This document shows positions 9,418-19,828 of a DNA stretch of 21,206 nucleotides, piece after piece. This DNA is from Zancudomyces culisetae. Its lineage: Eukaryota; Kickxellomycota; Harpellomycetes; Harpellales; Legeriomycetaceae. Made by a program: the position numbers and the translations under genes. Below the pieces are notes generated by a model. It was not told where the DNA came from and did no database searches. It saw nothing but the letters and a program-made list of their open reading frames with translations. The stretch is taken from assembly GCA_001969505.1 (NCBI GenBank), contig LSSK01000140.1, forward strand, positions 1 through 21,206, read 5' to 3'. Position 1 is the stretch's first letter, and each line of letters opens with the position of its first letter.

Positions 9418-9436
9418 TCCTCCTCCTTCTCCCCCC
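9418..9436. repeat. Polypyrimidine tract sharing a 16-mer with 17007-17022
   Basis: An uninterrupted 19-nt pyrimidine run about 190 bp upstream of the oxidase start codon. Its first 16 bases, TCCTCCTCCTTCTCCC, recur exactly at 17007-17022. On the minus strand, which is the oxidase sense strand, it reads as a GGGGGGAGAAGGAGG purine tract. A role as promoter element or nucleosome-excluding tract is possible but unproven. Confidence 0.5.
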
Positions 9437-9600
9437 ATAAGGCAACCGTTTTTTTATGATGGCGAACTTACATTAAAATTATTTCACTTGTTCTCTCCGG
9501 GTTATCTTGGCTCAAAAGTGCTAAAGAATACTATATATCTCCGTCGTATTTATATTTAGAAAAGTTATCAAACCTTCCAAAACACAAAGCCTCCAATGTT

Positions 9601-9626
9601 TATCCGGATATCTTATATAAGGATCC
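9601..9626. promoter_or_regulatory. Cluster of short palindromes upstream of the oxidase
   Basis: TATCCGGATA (9601-9610), CTTATATAAG (9612-9621) and GGATCC (9621-9626) are three perfect palindromes in a row, about 375 bp upstream of the oxidase ATG. The middle one also resembles a TATA box. Dyads of this kind are often sites for dimeric regulators, for example zinc-cluster factors that read CGG half-sites; no factor is assigned here. Confidence 0.25.
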
Positions 9627-10493
9627 TTTAAACTGGCTTACACATTACCTGTCCTGAAACCCGTTTTGGTTTGTTTTAACTCGCTGTTCGACCCCTTATT
9701 TTTTTTCGTTAATTTTCTCAAAGTCGCGCTATTTTTCTACAAAATTTCATTGGGTATTAAAAGAATTGTATGCTCTATTTCTATTTTTCTTACAAATGAA
9801 TCGAGTTATTTACTTAATTGAAAATGAAATATAAGCTGATTCTTGAGAAAAATTCATCCCGTTTTGTAGTTATAATAAAATGCTTCAATGAATATATCCG
9901 TGTGGCTTCCATTATCTTGGTATCATCGATACGGTTTGTCATTGTATTGAGTCTATTTGATTATTTTTTCTTTTATATGCGCTAAAAGGATTAAAGCATA
10001 TGTGATTATCAAATGTTATGGATGTGATATGGTACCATGTTCGTCCTGGTTCAGCATTAAACCATGTATTCTTCTTTGCAATGTCGTTTTTATCTGCGTA
10101 GACGCATTTGGATGTACTCTATTCAATGTCTAAAAACCTAGCAGTTTTTTTTTTGATCCTGTTTAGTAGTGCTGCCTCTGAATGTGATTTGAATATGCTC
10201 GATATTGCTTCAGCCTTTGATATTCAGGTTTAGTATGTATTTCCTCATATTTGCAATCTATAGCATTTCGTCCCAGTTGGATCTGATTCTGGTCGAGTGT
10301 TTTAGCTGACCTGATTTTCAATTTCGAATATACTGTTAAATAATCAAAATATCAAAACCTGTTTCATTTTTGTTTTCAACCTTTTCAAATTGCTTTGTTT
10401 TGGCTAACATTGTGTTTGGTGTTCAATTTAGTCTGGGAATATTAAACCGTCTCAGTTTTCCCATCCGTTAATTTAAAATTACACTAAACGGCT

Positions 10494-10667
10494 CTAAGCA
10501 CTTGCCTCACCAAAGATGATAGTATTGGGTCTCCGCATTTTCTTGTAAACCATGTTCATTAGAAAATAACTACTGTCATGTTCAATTGATAATTTGTAAG
10601 GAACAGCTCCTTGCGAATGCGGAGTCGAAAACCTCCTCATATTTTTATTTTTTTCATATACAGACAT
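10494..10667 (-). CDS. Possible small protein, 57 aa
   Basis: ATG ORF starting MSVYEKNKNMRRFSTPHSQG and ending in TIIFGEASA. The frame stays open about ten codons upstream without another ATG. No family is recognised, no transmembrane segment is evident, and it could be an exon with a donor-like GTGAGGC near its 3' end. It stands alone in a long gap. Chance occurrence is quite possible. Confidence 0.2.
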   Translation of the reverse strand: MSVYEKNKNMRRFSTPHSQGAVPYKLSIEHDSSYFLMNMVYKKMRRPNTIIFGEASA

Positions 10668-11336
10668 GAGCTTCCTTTGAAATACTACACTAGTCAACTC
10701 TATTTTACTAATTCATACTTAGATTTGGCTGGTACTTTTGTTTTTATGCACTACTGACCCTCACAGTTGTTCCAGCTTGGCTGTACAAAACCCACCACTG
10801 CTTTTTAATATTTTTATAGCAGTATAACTTAACCAGCTATATCAAGATATAGACAGATAGGTTCTTACTATTTTCATCAACAGTAGTTGTTTTTTTATGT
10901 ATGTGACTTGTCTTGATCAAAGTTGTGTTCAAAACATCAGATAACGTAATGTCAACATTGGTTTTCTATGGCCAACGTACTCTTTATCTTTTACTCTTAC
11001 TCACAAATGTTTCTGATATTTCACTTTTTTTTATTGTGCATTGTAGAACATAGCCACTTACTCAATAGATAGATGGCTTAGCATAGCGCTCCAGCAAAAG
11101 GTTGATCAAACCTTCAAAAAAAAATACTTTTCAGCATAATTACCCTTTTTATTATTATTATCAAATCAGTTAATTTATCTAGTTTTCCAAATGCAATTCA
11201 AAGGTCAAAAAAATTTTCAAGCAGCATAGATCACAAAACCTATCAAACGAATAGTATATCTCTAATAATAAACCCAGAATAGAAACACCAAGGTGAGAAT
11301 TTAAAGATTGCCCTGTTGAACAAAACATAAACCAAG

Positions 11337-12272
11337 ATGATCAAATATTTCGGTAACATATTGGTACGATCCACGGAAAGCACCCTAAGCAAATCATTGT
11401 TTCAAGGTAAGGAACCATTTTGCATTTTTGATTCGATCTTGCCCTGTTTGATCAATGTACGCCCAGAAATAATGCAGTAGCTAAAGCGCCACTTTTGTCC
11501 TATCTTTTTTTGAGCCTTATCCAAATTCTACATCTTATCCAGCTTTGTTTGCCTTTTCTAGCATTGAATTTCTAGAGTTGTCGAGTACTCTAGGCAATGT
11601 TGGCATTAGAAACATCAATGCATTTATTGATTTGTAACTTTGTTATTTATATACATAGAAATAAACCAACAGCAAATTCGTTTTGCATCGAAAAAAACTG
11701 GTGGTACAACAAGAAATGGCAGAGACTCTGCTGGTAGAAGGCTTGGCGCCAAAAAAACCGATGGTAACGATAATACTTCTTGAATTCATATCTCGTCACA
11801 ACAACAACAACATCTTTTAAAGAGAAAAGACCTCTAACACATATGAGTTTATGTCTATAAAAACCCTCATTTTTGATTTAATAGGAGAATTCGTAATCCC
11901 AGGAAACATTATAATGAGACAGAGAGGAACAAAATTCCACCCAGGAGAAAATGTGAGTACATACCGACTAAATACACTTTATAGATGACTTGAACTGTCT
12001 TGAACTTAGTTGAATTTGATTCAATGTAGGTTGGTATGGGTAAAGACCATACAATATTTTCCTTGGTTCCTGGATATGTAAGATTTTACAGACAAATGGT
12101 AGGCAAGAAGGAAAAGAGAGTAATATCAGTTGCATTTGATAAGGATGACCGAAGTTTTCCCAGAGATCCAAACAGCCCCAGAATCCGAGGATTTTTCTTG
12201 GCCGATCAAATAAAAATGCAAAATGAGTTTGACAGATTCTACCAAGAAAACCGTTCAAACAAAGCCGAGTAG
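11337..12272 (+). CDS. MRP7: Mitochondrial large-subunit ribosomal protein bL27m, four exons
   Basis: Fungal mitochondrial bL27 (MRP7 is the S. cerevisiae name; MRPL27 elsewhere). Exons 11337-11406, 11659-11763, 11885-11952, 12030-12272 give 161 aa. The N-terminal 28 or so residues look like a presequence. They are followed by [20 protein letters not shown] with RLGAKKTDG, then [20 protein letters not shown], then [20 protein letters not shown], the bL27 core in order. In bacteria the bL27 N-terminus reaches the peptidyl-transferase centre. The C-terminal extension past the core is typical of mitochondrial forms. Intron phases are 1, 1 and 0, with donors GTAAGG, GTAACG and GTGAGT and all acceptors TAG. 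Only the last exon is long enough to stand out as an open frame. The yeast homologue is much longer (over 350 aa), so the protein here is the compact type. Confidence 0.94.
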
Positions 12273-12683
12273 AGGATTGTTTATCAAAAAAATTTATAGT
12301 GTACATCCATTGGTATTATCTTATAGAAAGAGAAAATACACTTTTATCCGAAACAACACCAACCTAACACTCTTTACTCTCAATAAAGGGTAATAACATG
12401 CATTACCGTTTTCTTTTCCCAGACGTTTTCAAAAAAAAGAATTTTTTTTGGCTGTTCATGTTTATTCTTTGCGAATGTGTTATAAAACACACGACAACTA
12501 TGCTTGACGAAAGACATGCTTGTTGAATCTAGATCGGTATACTATCTGAGCTACATTTTAATGTATCAAAACTAAACCATACGCAAAAAAAAAGAATAAT
12601 ATGAGTAAGTGGTGATATTGTACACTAAGCCAAAAAAATATAAATTTGGCTGTGAAAGGAAAAAACAAGGCAAAATATACATT
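12273..12683. other. Convergent 3' region between bL27m and DSC3
   Basis: About 410 bp, AT-rich, with several A-runs. A 7-bp perfect hairpin (AGCCAAA/TTTGGCT, 12628-12651) lies just past the DSC3 stop codon. No gene was found. Confidence 0.5.
12628..12651 (-). terminator. Hairpin in the DSC3 3' flank
   Basis: AGCCAAA and TTTGGCT are separated by ten A/T bases, 33 nt beyond the DSC3 stop codon. It is a possible 3'-UTR structure. Fungal mRNA 3' ends do not need hairpins, so the assignment is weak. Confidence 0.2.
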
Positions 12684-13906
12684 CTATGTCAAATATCGCA
12701 TGATTCCAAAGCTCAGATTTATTACAATGCCTGATATCATCCCTAGAGTTCACGCGTTTAAATTTAGTTTAGTGGCATTCAAAGTTAGAAGGAATGTAGC
12801 ATCCAGCATTACGCAATGGCACAAGTGAATACTGATGAATACTGATGTTTTTTTAAAAAAAAGATTTCACCCACCTATTATTGTCTGGAGATGAAATGTT
12901 CGGCCTTTTGCCGATACAAAGAGAAATGGGATAAATCCCCCAAAGAAGCCCAATATCAATCCACATATCAGGTAGATATTGTTGAACGACATTGCTAGAT
13001 TTTTAAATAGATATGCATGTTAGTGAATAGGCGTACTATATATGTAAAACATGCTTGCTGCTTCTTACTTATTTCTTGAGACTCTTCATTTGCATTACTA
13101 TCCATCCAGGATTCTTCTATCTCCCTAAGTCTATCAACATTTTCTACGGAAAAAAAGAGTAGAAAGTTGTATGTAAATACGCGTTCAAAAAGGTGGTTTT
13201 TTTTACTCGTGGTCTTTTTGTGTAAAATATAAAGTCATAACATGACTCTTACCATTATCTGTGCCATGAATAGAATGAAATTGCCTTCTAATATCCTCAA
13301 TCTCCTCTAATGAAAGCCCGGTCTCTTGTAATCTATCAAACCCTATTAGCTGAGTTGTTGTGGGCTGGATTTCCATTCAAGCCGTTAATACATACAAAGT
13401 AATAGTACAGGGAAATTATAGGTGATTTTTTATATCTCGCTGTAATTACTCGCTCGATTCGGTTTTCACAAATATCCTTGCATCACTGCAGTATAAAAAA
13501 AACTCAGAAAGGGGTATTTACCTGCTCATTCTGACCCCCCTCGGCCGTAAATTCCGAAGCTAAGCAATGAATAAAATGTGTAGACTCTTCTTCATTGCGC
13601 TTGTTTACCGCTTGTCTGATCGTCTGTGTGTCCTGCAGTATTCTTCCATAGTTTATTAACTTTAAATTCTTTCGTTCTAAATCTGGTCTTTGATCTTTGA
13701 TCTATTTTATTCGATTTGATTTCACATGGATTTCTGTTATTTCTATCTATAAATCTCAAGTATCTCAATCACAAAAACATGTACAAAAGCAAAAGCAGCA
13801 ACATTTCTAAACCTACTTGTTCTCTGAGTTCGGAAACCGTTGTTTCAGGTTCTAGATCTAGATTTAAATCCTGGCCCGAATCCGCAAATCTAATAGTTAT
13901 CCTCAT
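12684..13906 (-). CDS. DSC3: Dsc E3 ubiquitin ligase subunit 3, six exons
   Basis: Assembled from six short exons on the minus strand: 13906-13817, 13701-13522, 13364-13253, 13143-13069, 12994-12875, 12742-12684 (211 aa). Residues 1-90 form a ubiquitin-like fold: MRITIRFADSGQDLNLDLEP, VSELREQ, then LKLINYGRILQD. Next comes the Dsc3-type segment LIGFDRLQETGLSLEEIEDI with RRQF, then EESWMD. Two hydrophobic segments follow (LICGLILGFFGGFIPFLFV, then GMISGIVINLSFGIM) near the C-terminus. Dsc3 belongs to the membrane Dsc ligase of Golgi/endosomes, which in fission yeast activates SREBP and in budding yeast degrades orphan membrane proteins. All junctions preserve frame (phases 0, 0, 1, 1, 1). Four introns end TAG and one ends CAG (intron 2). 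Its open frames are too short to stand out on their own. The S. cerevisiae homologue is YOR223W. Confidence 0.88.
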
Positions 13907-14623
13907 ACTTTCTGCTTTTTGACAGCTTGCTCGTCAAATTTAACGCAATAATATATATATCAAAGCTGGATTGCAAAGTTGGGAAATAAATATAGCTCAA
14001 CCAATGGATACAAGCATGGTTGCCCATTTTATCATGTGGCTAATGTGAACCAACCATTTCCCCTCCCTGTTTTGCCAATTCTTTTTAGATTTTGGTCCGG
14101 CTAATTAGCCAATCTACACCATGCGTCCACTTTTTTTTTTCAATAACTTAACAGGGTCCCAATTCTTAATTTTGTGGTGGTTTTACATCCCTTACTTCGT
14201 ATATATTATCTTTTACCTTAATTTTTTTTGGGTAGACGGGGTAATGGGTAGGCTCAACATATATTATATACTACAATCGTCAAACACACATTCAACCCCC
14301 TCCCCCACTTCAAGCCTGAGGTGTCATTACGCTATCACTTGGGTTAGTTGTGAATACTAATAAAACTTATGCTATCCTGCATCCTGCATCGTTCACAAAA
14401 AGTAAAGCCATCAGGCCGCTAGCTACGAACGCAAGTTTTTTTTAACGAATGTGTCAAATCATAGAATTTTCAGATGCACTAGTCGACTATAGCATAGTTT
14501 CTTCCCCATACAGATACATACTATCATTCATTTCACTCTCTTTTTTGTATGGCTTTTATTTGTATAAATGGGGTATAAAGGATTTTACAATAAAAAAGAT
14601 AAAGCCGCAACACACGAGTCCAG
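13907..14623. other. DSC3 promoter and CDC28 3' flank
   Basis: About 715 bp between two minus-strand genes. The DSC3-proximal 210 bp hold three CCAAT pentamers (listed separately). Further out are a C-rich stretch CCCCCTCCCCC (about 14297-14307) containing CCCCT, and a short direct repeat of CCTGCAT (about 14374-14388). A 79-codon plus-strand ATG ORF at 14121 is T-rich and gives a hydrophobic product with no recognisable family; I treat it as chance. Confidence 0.5.
14001..14113. promoter_or_regulatory. Three CCAAT boxes upstream of DSC3
   Basis: CCAAT occurs at 14001-14005, 14075-14079 and 14109-14113, about 95, 170 and 205 bp before the DSC3 start. Each has a plausible flank (AACCAATGG, TGCCAATTC, AGCCAATCT). 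CCAAT is the site of the Hap2/3/5 (NF-Y) complex, which acts in either orientation. Three in about 110 bp is suggestive only, as the pentamer is short. Confidence 0.35.
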
Positions 14624-15982
<1,359 letters not shown>

Positions 15983-16619
15983 TTCCGTGCCGCTTGTGTG
16001 CTGGTTACCTTTATATGTTGCTCTGGTGATAGGGGTGAATAATTATTCTAAACAATGTGATTCTTTTGCTTATGTCTTTATACACGAATTTACTAAAAAA
16101 TACTGCACAAAAAAGTGTGACTTCTTTTGAATTGCTATATTCCCTGGTTGTTCCTACCAACAAAGATTGCTTAACTGTGCTACCACTTTGTGTACTGTGT
16201 TTATTAATTATCAGAAATCAGTGTATTATATATGAAATAAAGCCCTTTTCTAGGTTTTTGGCAGTTTTATTACACTATTTTGGTCAAGAACTCTACAATA
16301 TCGTCATAACAGCCCTATTTGCATTTGTTTTACACTATTTACATATTTGCACTATTTTTTTAGATGCTTTAACTTGTGGTGTGTATTTTTTTTTACTGTT
16401 TGTTTACGAATAGCAGATACAGCCAAAGAGGTTTCACCTTTTATTACCCTTTATTTTTTTTTTTGAATAACAATGAAAACCGGATAACTGCAAAGTTCAG
16501 TTCATCATAATTTTCATCTGTTAACTGCTTTTCTTGGGTTTGGCCATTTGCTTTAGTCATAAACCAGACCTTTTCGTTTTCTATAACTCTAAACCAAGTT
16601 CTCGCTTTAGCAGAGCAGT

Positions 16620-16644
16620 GGGAAGGGAGGAGAGAGGAGGAAGA
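16620..16644. repeat. Polypurine tract
   Basis: Twenty-five uninterrupted purines (GGAAGGGAGGAGAGAGGAGG then AAGA), continued with few breaks to about 16663. The complement resembles the pyrimidine tract at 16998-17023, so the two are in inverted orientation about 355 bp apart. It has triplex-forming potential. Confidence 0.6.
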
Positions 16645-16997
16645 CTAAGACGAAGAGGAAGAGTCATAATGTAATTGCCTCTGGCTTTAGTCATAGAATG
16701 GTTTTTTTTATTGTCTTTTCAATTGCAACCACTTGGGTCGTGTATACTCATTCGTTTCTAGACGATACGTCTCCTACTCAAAGATTGCAATGAAATATAA
16801 TGACAGATGCGATAGACAAAAAACTGTTTGAATCTGTACCCAAATCTTGTACCAATTTTACCCATCTTTAGTATTGTCAAGCTGCTAAATAAACGTAGAA
16901 TTGAGATTTCATCTAAACTAACCTGTTCGGTATAGATCATTTACTAACTTTCAACTATCTTGTAGGAATGAAAAAAAAAGTATTTCTTTTTAATCAA

Positions 16998-17023
16998 CCC
17001 TCCTCTTCCTCCTCCTTCTCCCT
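16998..17023. repeat. Polypyrimidine tract sharing a 16-mer with 9418-9433
   Basis: Twenty-six uninterrupted pyrimidines. The internal TCCTCCTCCTTCTCCC (17007-17022) is identical to 9418-9433 upstream of the oxidase gene. It is in inverted orientation to the purine tract at 16620. It is probably a low-complexity promoter-type tract rather than a mobile element. Confidence 0.6.
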
Positions 17024-18056
17024 ACGCACAAATATTTTTAAATAAAGGTATAGAAAGGATGTGTATTTGTACAATTAATATGGGGGGAGAGAATACTTGT
17101 TACAATATTTAACATTTTCTAAAGATTATTTTTATAGCACAGGTGGCTCTGAATGTAACTATCGCATTAATTGAACAAGACTTATCCATATAGTGGGTGT
17201 AACGACCTTACTAACTTACAGAACCCACAGTCATAATGTTGTGTGTAAAAATAGCAAGGTAAAAGGAAATTACTGTCTATATTCAAGGGGAAGCTATATG
17301 TAAAAGAATAATATTTAAACCTTACTTGTAAGCCAATTTAAAGCAATATAAGGAATAGGGAGGGGAAAAAAAGGTAAACAGAGCTCTTTTCAAAGTATCT
17401 CAGAAAGTTGTGGTAAATATCCTTAAAAGAGGCTTTTTGTGATATCTTCGTGTGCTAATTCTTCTTACTGCATATTTCATGTTGTTATAAGCGAATAGTT
17501 GACTAATAATTGCAAAAATGTGGCAAATATGTATTTCATAATTAAATAGCATGTATTTTTTCGCAAACACATATCCTTCGATCCAAAAAAATGCTGATGG
17601 AGTAAACAATATTTCAGTGAAAAAGGGGCAATAATGCAGAATAGCACAACCAACTAAATATTCAGAAACAAACCAAACATTTTTGTGGAATCACCCGCAA
17701 AAATAGAATGAGGAAATTGTCACAAATATTTAAATCGGTTTTATATTGATTCTTGCTGGTTTATAACGTAGTAAAATGAAAGATTCTAGCGGTAACTTGT
17801 AATACTTCGAATCAATGTGGGAGTCTGGGAGGTGAGAAGTAAAAAAGTCGAATAGTATTCAAAAATAACCAGAGTCACAATAACATTTAGATTGTATCCA
17901 TAAAAACTGGTTTTTTTTCGTATGATCTTTGGGGTAGCGCTATATGTCAAATAATGTGCCTCATATAAACTGGGGGAGATTATTGACGCAAAGTATGCAA
18001 ACAAAACTTTTTACTTTTATTAAACTAGCCAGGATCGTTACAAACATTATCCTCAG

Positions 18057-18329
18057 CTAGTCACCAAAATACCAATAGGCAAGGTAGCCAGGAGTGATGG
18101 GAAGGGTGATATATGCACAACATTTATTCCCTCGTTTTTTTTTTAAATCTTCTGGGTGGGGGTGGGTGTGCATATGACCTGTTAATAATAAACTTGAAAG
18201 AGTATGAAGTGGGAAAAATGGGAAGCTGTTATAGCTAAATTTGGCCGCGATGCAAAATTGGACCAAATTGGACCATATTAAAATTATGTTATACTGCGCT
18301 GCATAAAAAAAAAACATTTCTCTACCCAT
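18057..18329 (-). CDS. Possible small protein, 90 aa
   Basis: ATG-initiated frame with a hydrophobic N-terminal half, a His-rich patch HMHTHPHPED and a C-terminus ending in YWYFGD. No family is recognised. It overlaps the 10-bp tandem repeat near 18254 and the G-rich run at 18154. A chance ORF is at least as likely, as no start context, neighbour or motif supports it. Confidence 0.15.
   Translation of the reverse strand: MGREMFFFYAAQYNIILIWSNLVQFCIAAKFSYNSFPFFPLHTLSSLLLTGHMHTHPHPEDLKKKRGNKCCAYITLPITPGYLAYWYFGD
18254..18276. repeat. Tandem duplication of a 10-mer
   Basis: AAATTGGACC occurs twice in direct succession within the long intergenic region. It is short and probably a replication-slippage duplication. 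Confidence 0.5.
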
Positions 18330-18602
18330 TAATTATAATATTAAAGAGGTAAAAAGTACAAGATGCAAGGATAAAACATTTCTTTAATTACATTTTGTTT
18401 ATCTTTTTGTACCACTAATAGTTCAGGCTCACCTGCAAGAAAAAAACATTAACATTATAAAAAACAACCTCTTCATCTGTACAGAGTATAATATCGAAGC
18501 GAGTGCAATATAGCTAGATAAATATTTCAGTAACACAAAAAAAAACCAGCATACTAGTATTCAGAAACAGTTACAAGAGCATCACCAGTGATAGCAATAA
18601 GT

Positions 18603-19556
18603 ATGAAGAAAATATTCAATAAGAAAGGATGGCGGTTTCGCTCAGCATTATCATCGGCATCAGCTTCATCTTCGAATAATAGCAATGATGAGAGAAGCGA
18701 ACATATTCCCGGTGCTAATACCAACAGTACCGGGCAGCTCATACAAAAATCTAACAAAAATAGTCAAAATATAAAGAAGAAAAGCGGCACTTCCATTGAA
18801 AATGCACAAGCTGCAACAATATCAGACGAACACTATTCTACAAGTACCCTACACTCTGAAACGGACGGAGTTGATATCAAAAGCCGTAGAGTAAATGGTG
18901 TTGGCGACTGTGATGGTGATAGCCTTAGTGACAGTGTCAGTGATAGTTTTAATTCTAGCCTATTAAAGAAATCACATATTAACAACGGCAGTAGACATTT
19001 CCGTACTGGTGCCAGGTACACCAAAGCATATGGAAATGGAAAAAAAACTAATATGTCGGAAATCAATAAACCATCACAACATGTTTACTTTAGCGATAGC
19101 GGCAATGATGACAGTACAACACTTCACGGAAGCAGTATTTATAGTTCTGAAAACTTTGATGGGTGTGAAAATATTGATGATATTCTAAAGTTTGAGTCTA
19201 TTGTCAGAAAAGACTTTTATCCAGCTGTTCCTCCCAAAAAGCATAGAATCGGGCCCAAATATAAATTCTTTGGAAATGCTAAAGCCACGCCCAAAAATAA
19301 ACTCGATGAGAGGAGTGAGGGCAGCGAAGATGATTACTATAATAGGCTACATTCCGGCAATTACGAAAGCCGTCAGGATTTTGAAACTATGCTATCAAAG
19401 CTCGAATACAACTCGTTGGGAAATGAGTACAGCACTAGACAAATAGCTCGTGTATTAAATAGCAATGGTATCCAATGTATTGGCGGTAATGGTACCAAGG
19501 TCTCCATATCTAGAGATACTGACCTAAGCACCTTGGATTTTTATTACGTCGTCTAA
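18603..19556 (+). CDS. Unrecognised Ser/Asn/Asp-rich protein
   Basis: 317 aa from the ATG at 18603; a few more open codons upstream lack an ATG. I do not recognise the family. The N-terminus is basic (MKKIFNKKGWRFRS), followed by a serine run and a long hydrophilic, probably disordered region with SDSVSDSFNSS-type acidic serine repeats, which are candidate CK2-type phosphorylation sites. A more ordered-looking part begins near residue 196 (IDDILKFESIVRKDF, then PAVPPKKHRIGPKYKFFG), and the C-terminus (ARVLNSNGIQCIGGNGTKVS then LDFYYVV) looks compact. There is no transmembrane segment or signal peptide. It converges with the WW/SRI gene over a 272-bp gap. It is intronless as read, though a 5' exon cannot be excluded. 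The long open frame in AT-rich DNA makes it very likely real. Confidence 0.8.
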   Translation: MKKIFNKKGWRFRSALSSASASSSNNSNDERSEHIPGANTNSTGQLIQKSNKNSQNIKKKSGTSIENAQAATISDEHYSTSTLHSETDGVDIKSRRVNGVGDCDGDSLSDSVSDSFNSSLLKKSHINNGSRHFRTGARYTKAYGNGKKTNMSEINKPSQHVYFSDSGNDDSTTLHGSSIYSSENFDGCENIDDILKFESIVRKDFYPAVPPKKHRIGPKYKFFGNAKATPKNKLDERSEGSEDDYYNRLHSGNYESRQDFETMLSKLEYNSLGNEYSTRQIARVLNSNGIQCIGGNGTKVSISRDTDLSTLDFYYVV

Positions 19557-19828
19557 AACCACTATTAACTCCCTTTTTTCTTCGCTTTACCCGTAAAATT
19601 TTTTTGATTATAAAAAAATATATAATATATTATTAAGTAGCCAGGATATGGCTTGAGAGTTTACAAGAAACTGTAATAAACGAGAGAAAAAAAAAAGATA
19701 GTCTACAAGAAAGTATACCAAAGTGCAATATGGGAAATACAAGTTAACGAAAGTTGAGAAGCAAATTAAGTACTTAAAAAAAAGGGTAAAACAGATATCA
19801 AATATAAAAATCAGGATCAGCGGTGATA
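19557..19828. other. Convergent 3' region
   Basis: AT-rich 272 bp with TATATAATATATTATTAAG and A-runs, suitable for 3'-end formation of both flanking transcripts. The plus-strand frame entering the next gene is an antisense shadow. Confidence 0.5.

Larger units (their letters stand above)
9228..11336. other. Intergenic region between divergent oxidase and bL27m genes
   Basis: About 2.1 kb of AT-rich DNA containing the promoters of both flanking genes. Near the oxidase is a polypyrimidine run (9418-9436) and, at 9601-9626, a cluster of short palindromes. A 57-codon minus-strand ORF at 10494-10667 is listed separately. I checked for tRNA, U1, U4, U5, U6 and SRP RNA signatures by eye and saw none. 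An unrecognised ncRNA or a gene made of tiny exons could still be present. Confidence 0.4.
15983..18602. other. Long divergent intergenic region between CDC28 and the Ser-rich gene
   Basis: About 2.6 kb, the largest gap in the window. A T-rich open frame at 16057-16413 (about 112 codons from its first ATG) encodes only hydrophobic sequence and looks like a compositional artefact. A 90-codon ATG ORF at 18057-18329 on the minus strand is listed separately. Also present are purine and pyrimidine tracts (16620-16644, 16998-17023), a repeated GCTTTAGTCATA (about 16549 and 16683), a 10-bp tandem repeat near 18254, and a G-rich run GGGTGGGGGTGGG (18154-18166). No tRNA or snRNA signature was found. 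A long ncRNA could be hidden here. Confidence 0.4.

Noticed and set aside
9224-9445. 73-codon minus ORF with a Leu-rich segment upstream of the oxidase
   Set aside because: It overlaps the oxidase start and derives from promoter low-complexity DNA; no motif was seen.
9686-9709. tRNA-like GTTCGACCCC followed by a T-run
   Set aside because: The flanks do not form a T-stem, and no D-arm or acceptor stem is found in the preceding 70 bases.
16057-16413. 118-codon hydrophobic plus-strand ORF upstream of CDC28
   Set aside because: It starts at a non-ATG codon, and T-rich DNA produces long Phe/Leu frames by composition; no membrane-protein family was recognised.
17577-17700. Sm-site-like AUUUUUUUGG and AUUUUUGUGG stretches as a second snRNA
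   Set aside because: No U1 5' end (ACUUACCU), U4 or U5 loop (GCCUUUUAC) was found at the required distance.
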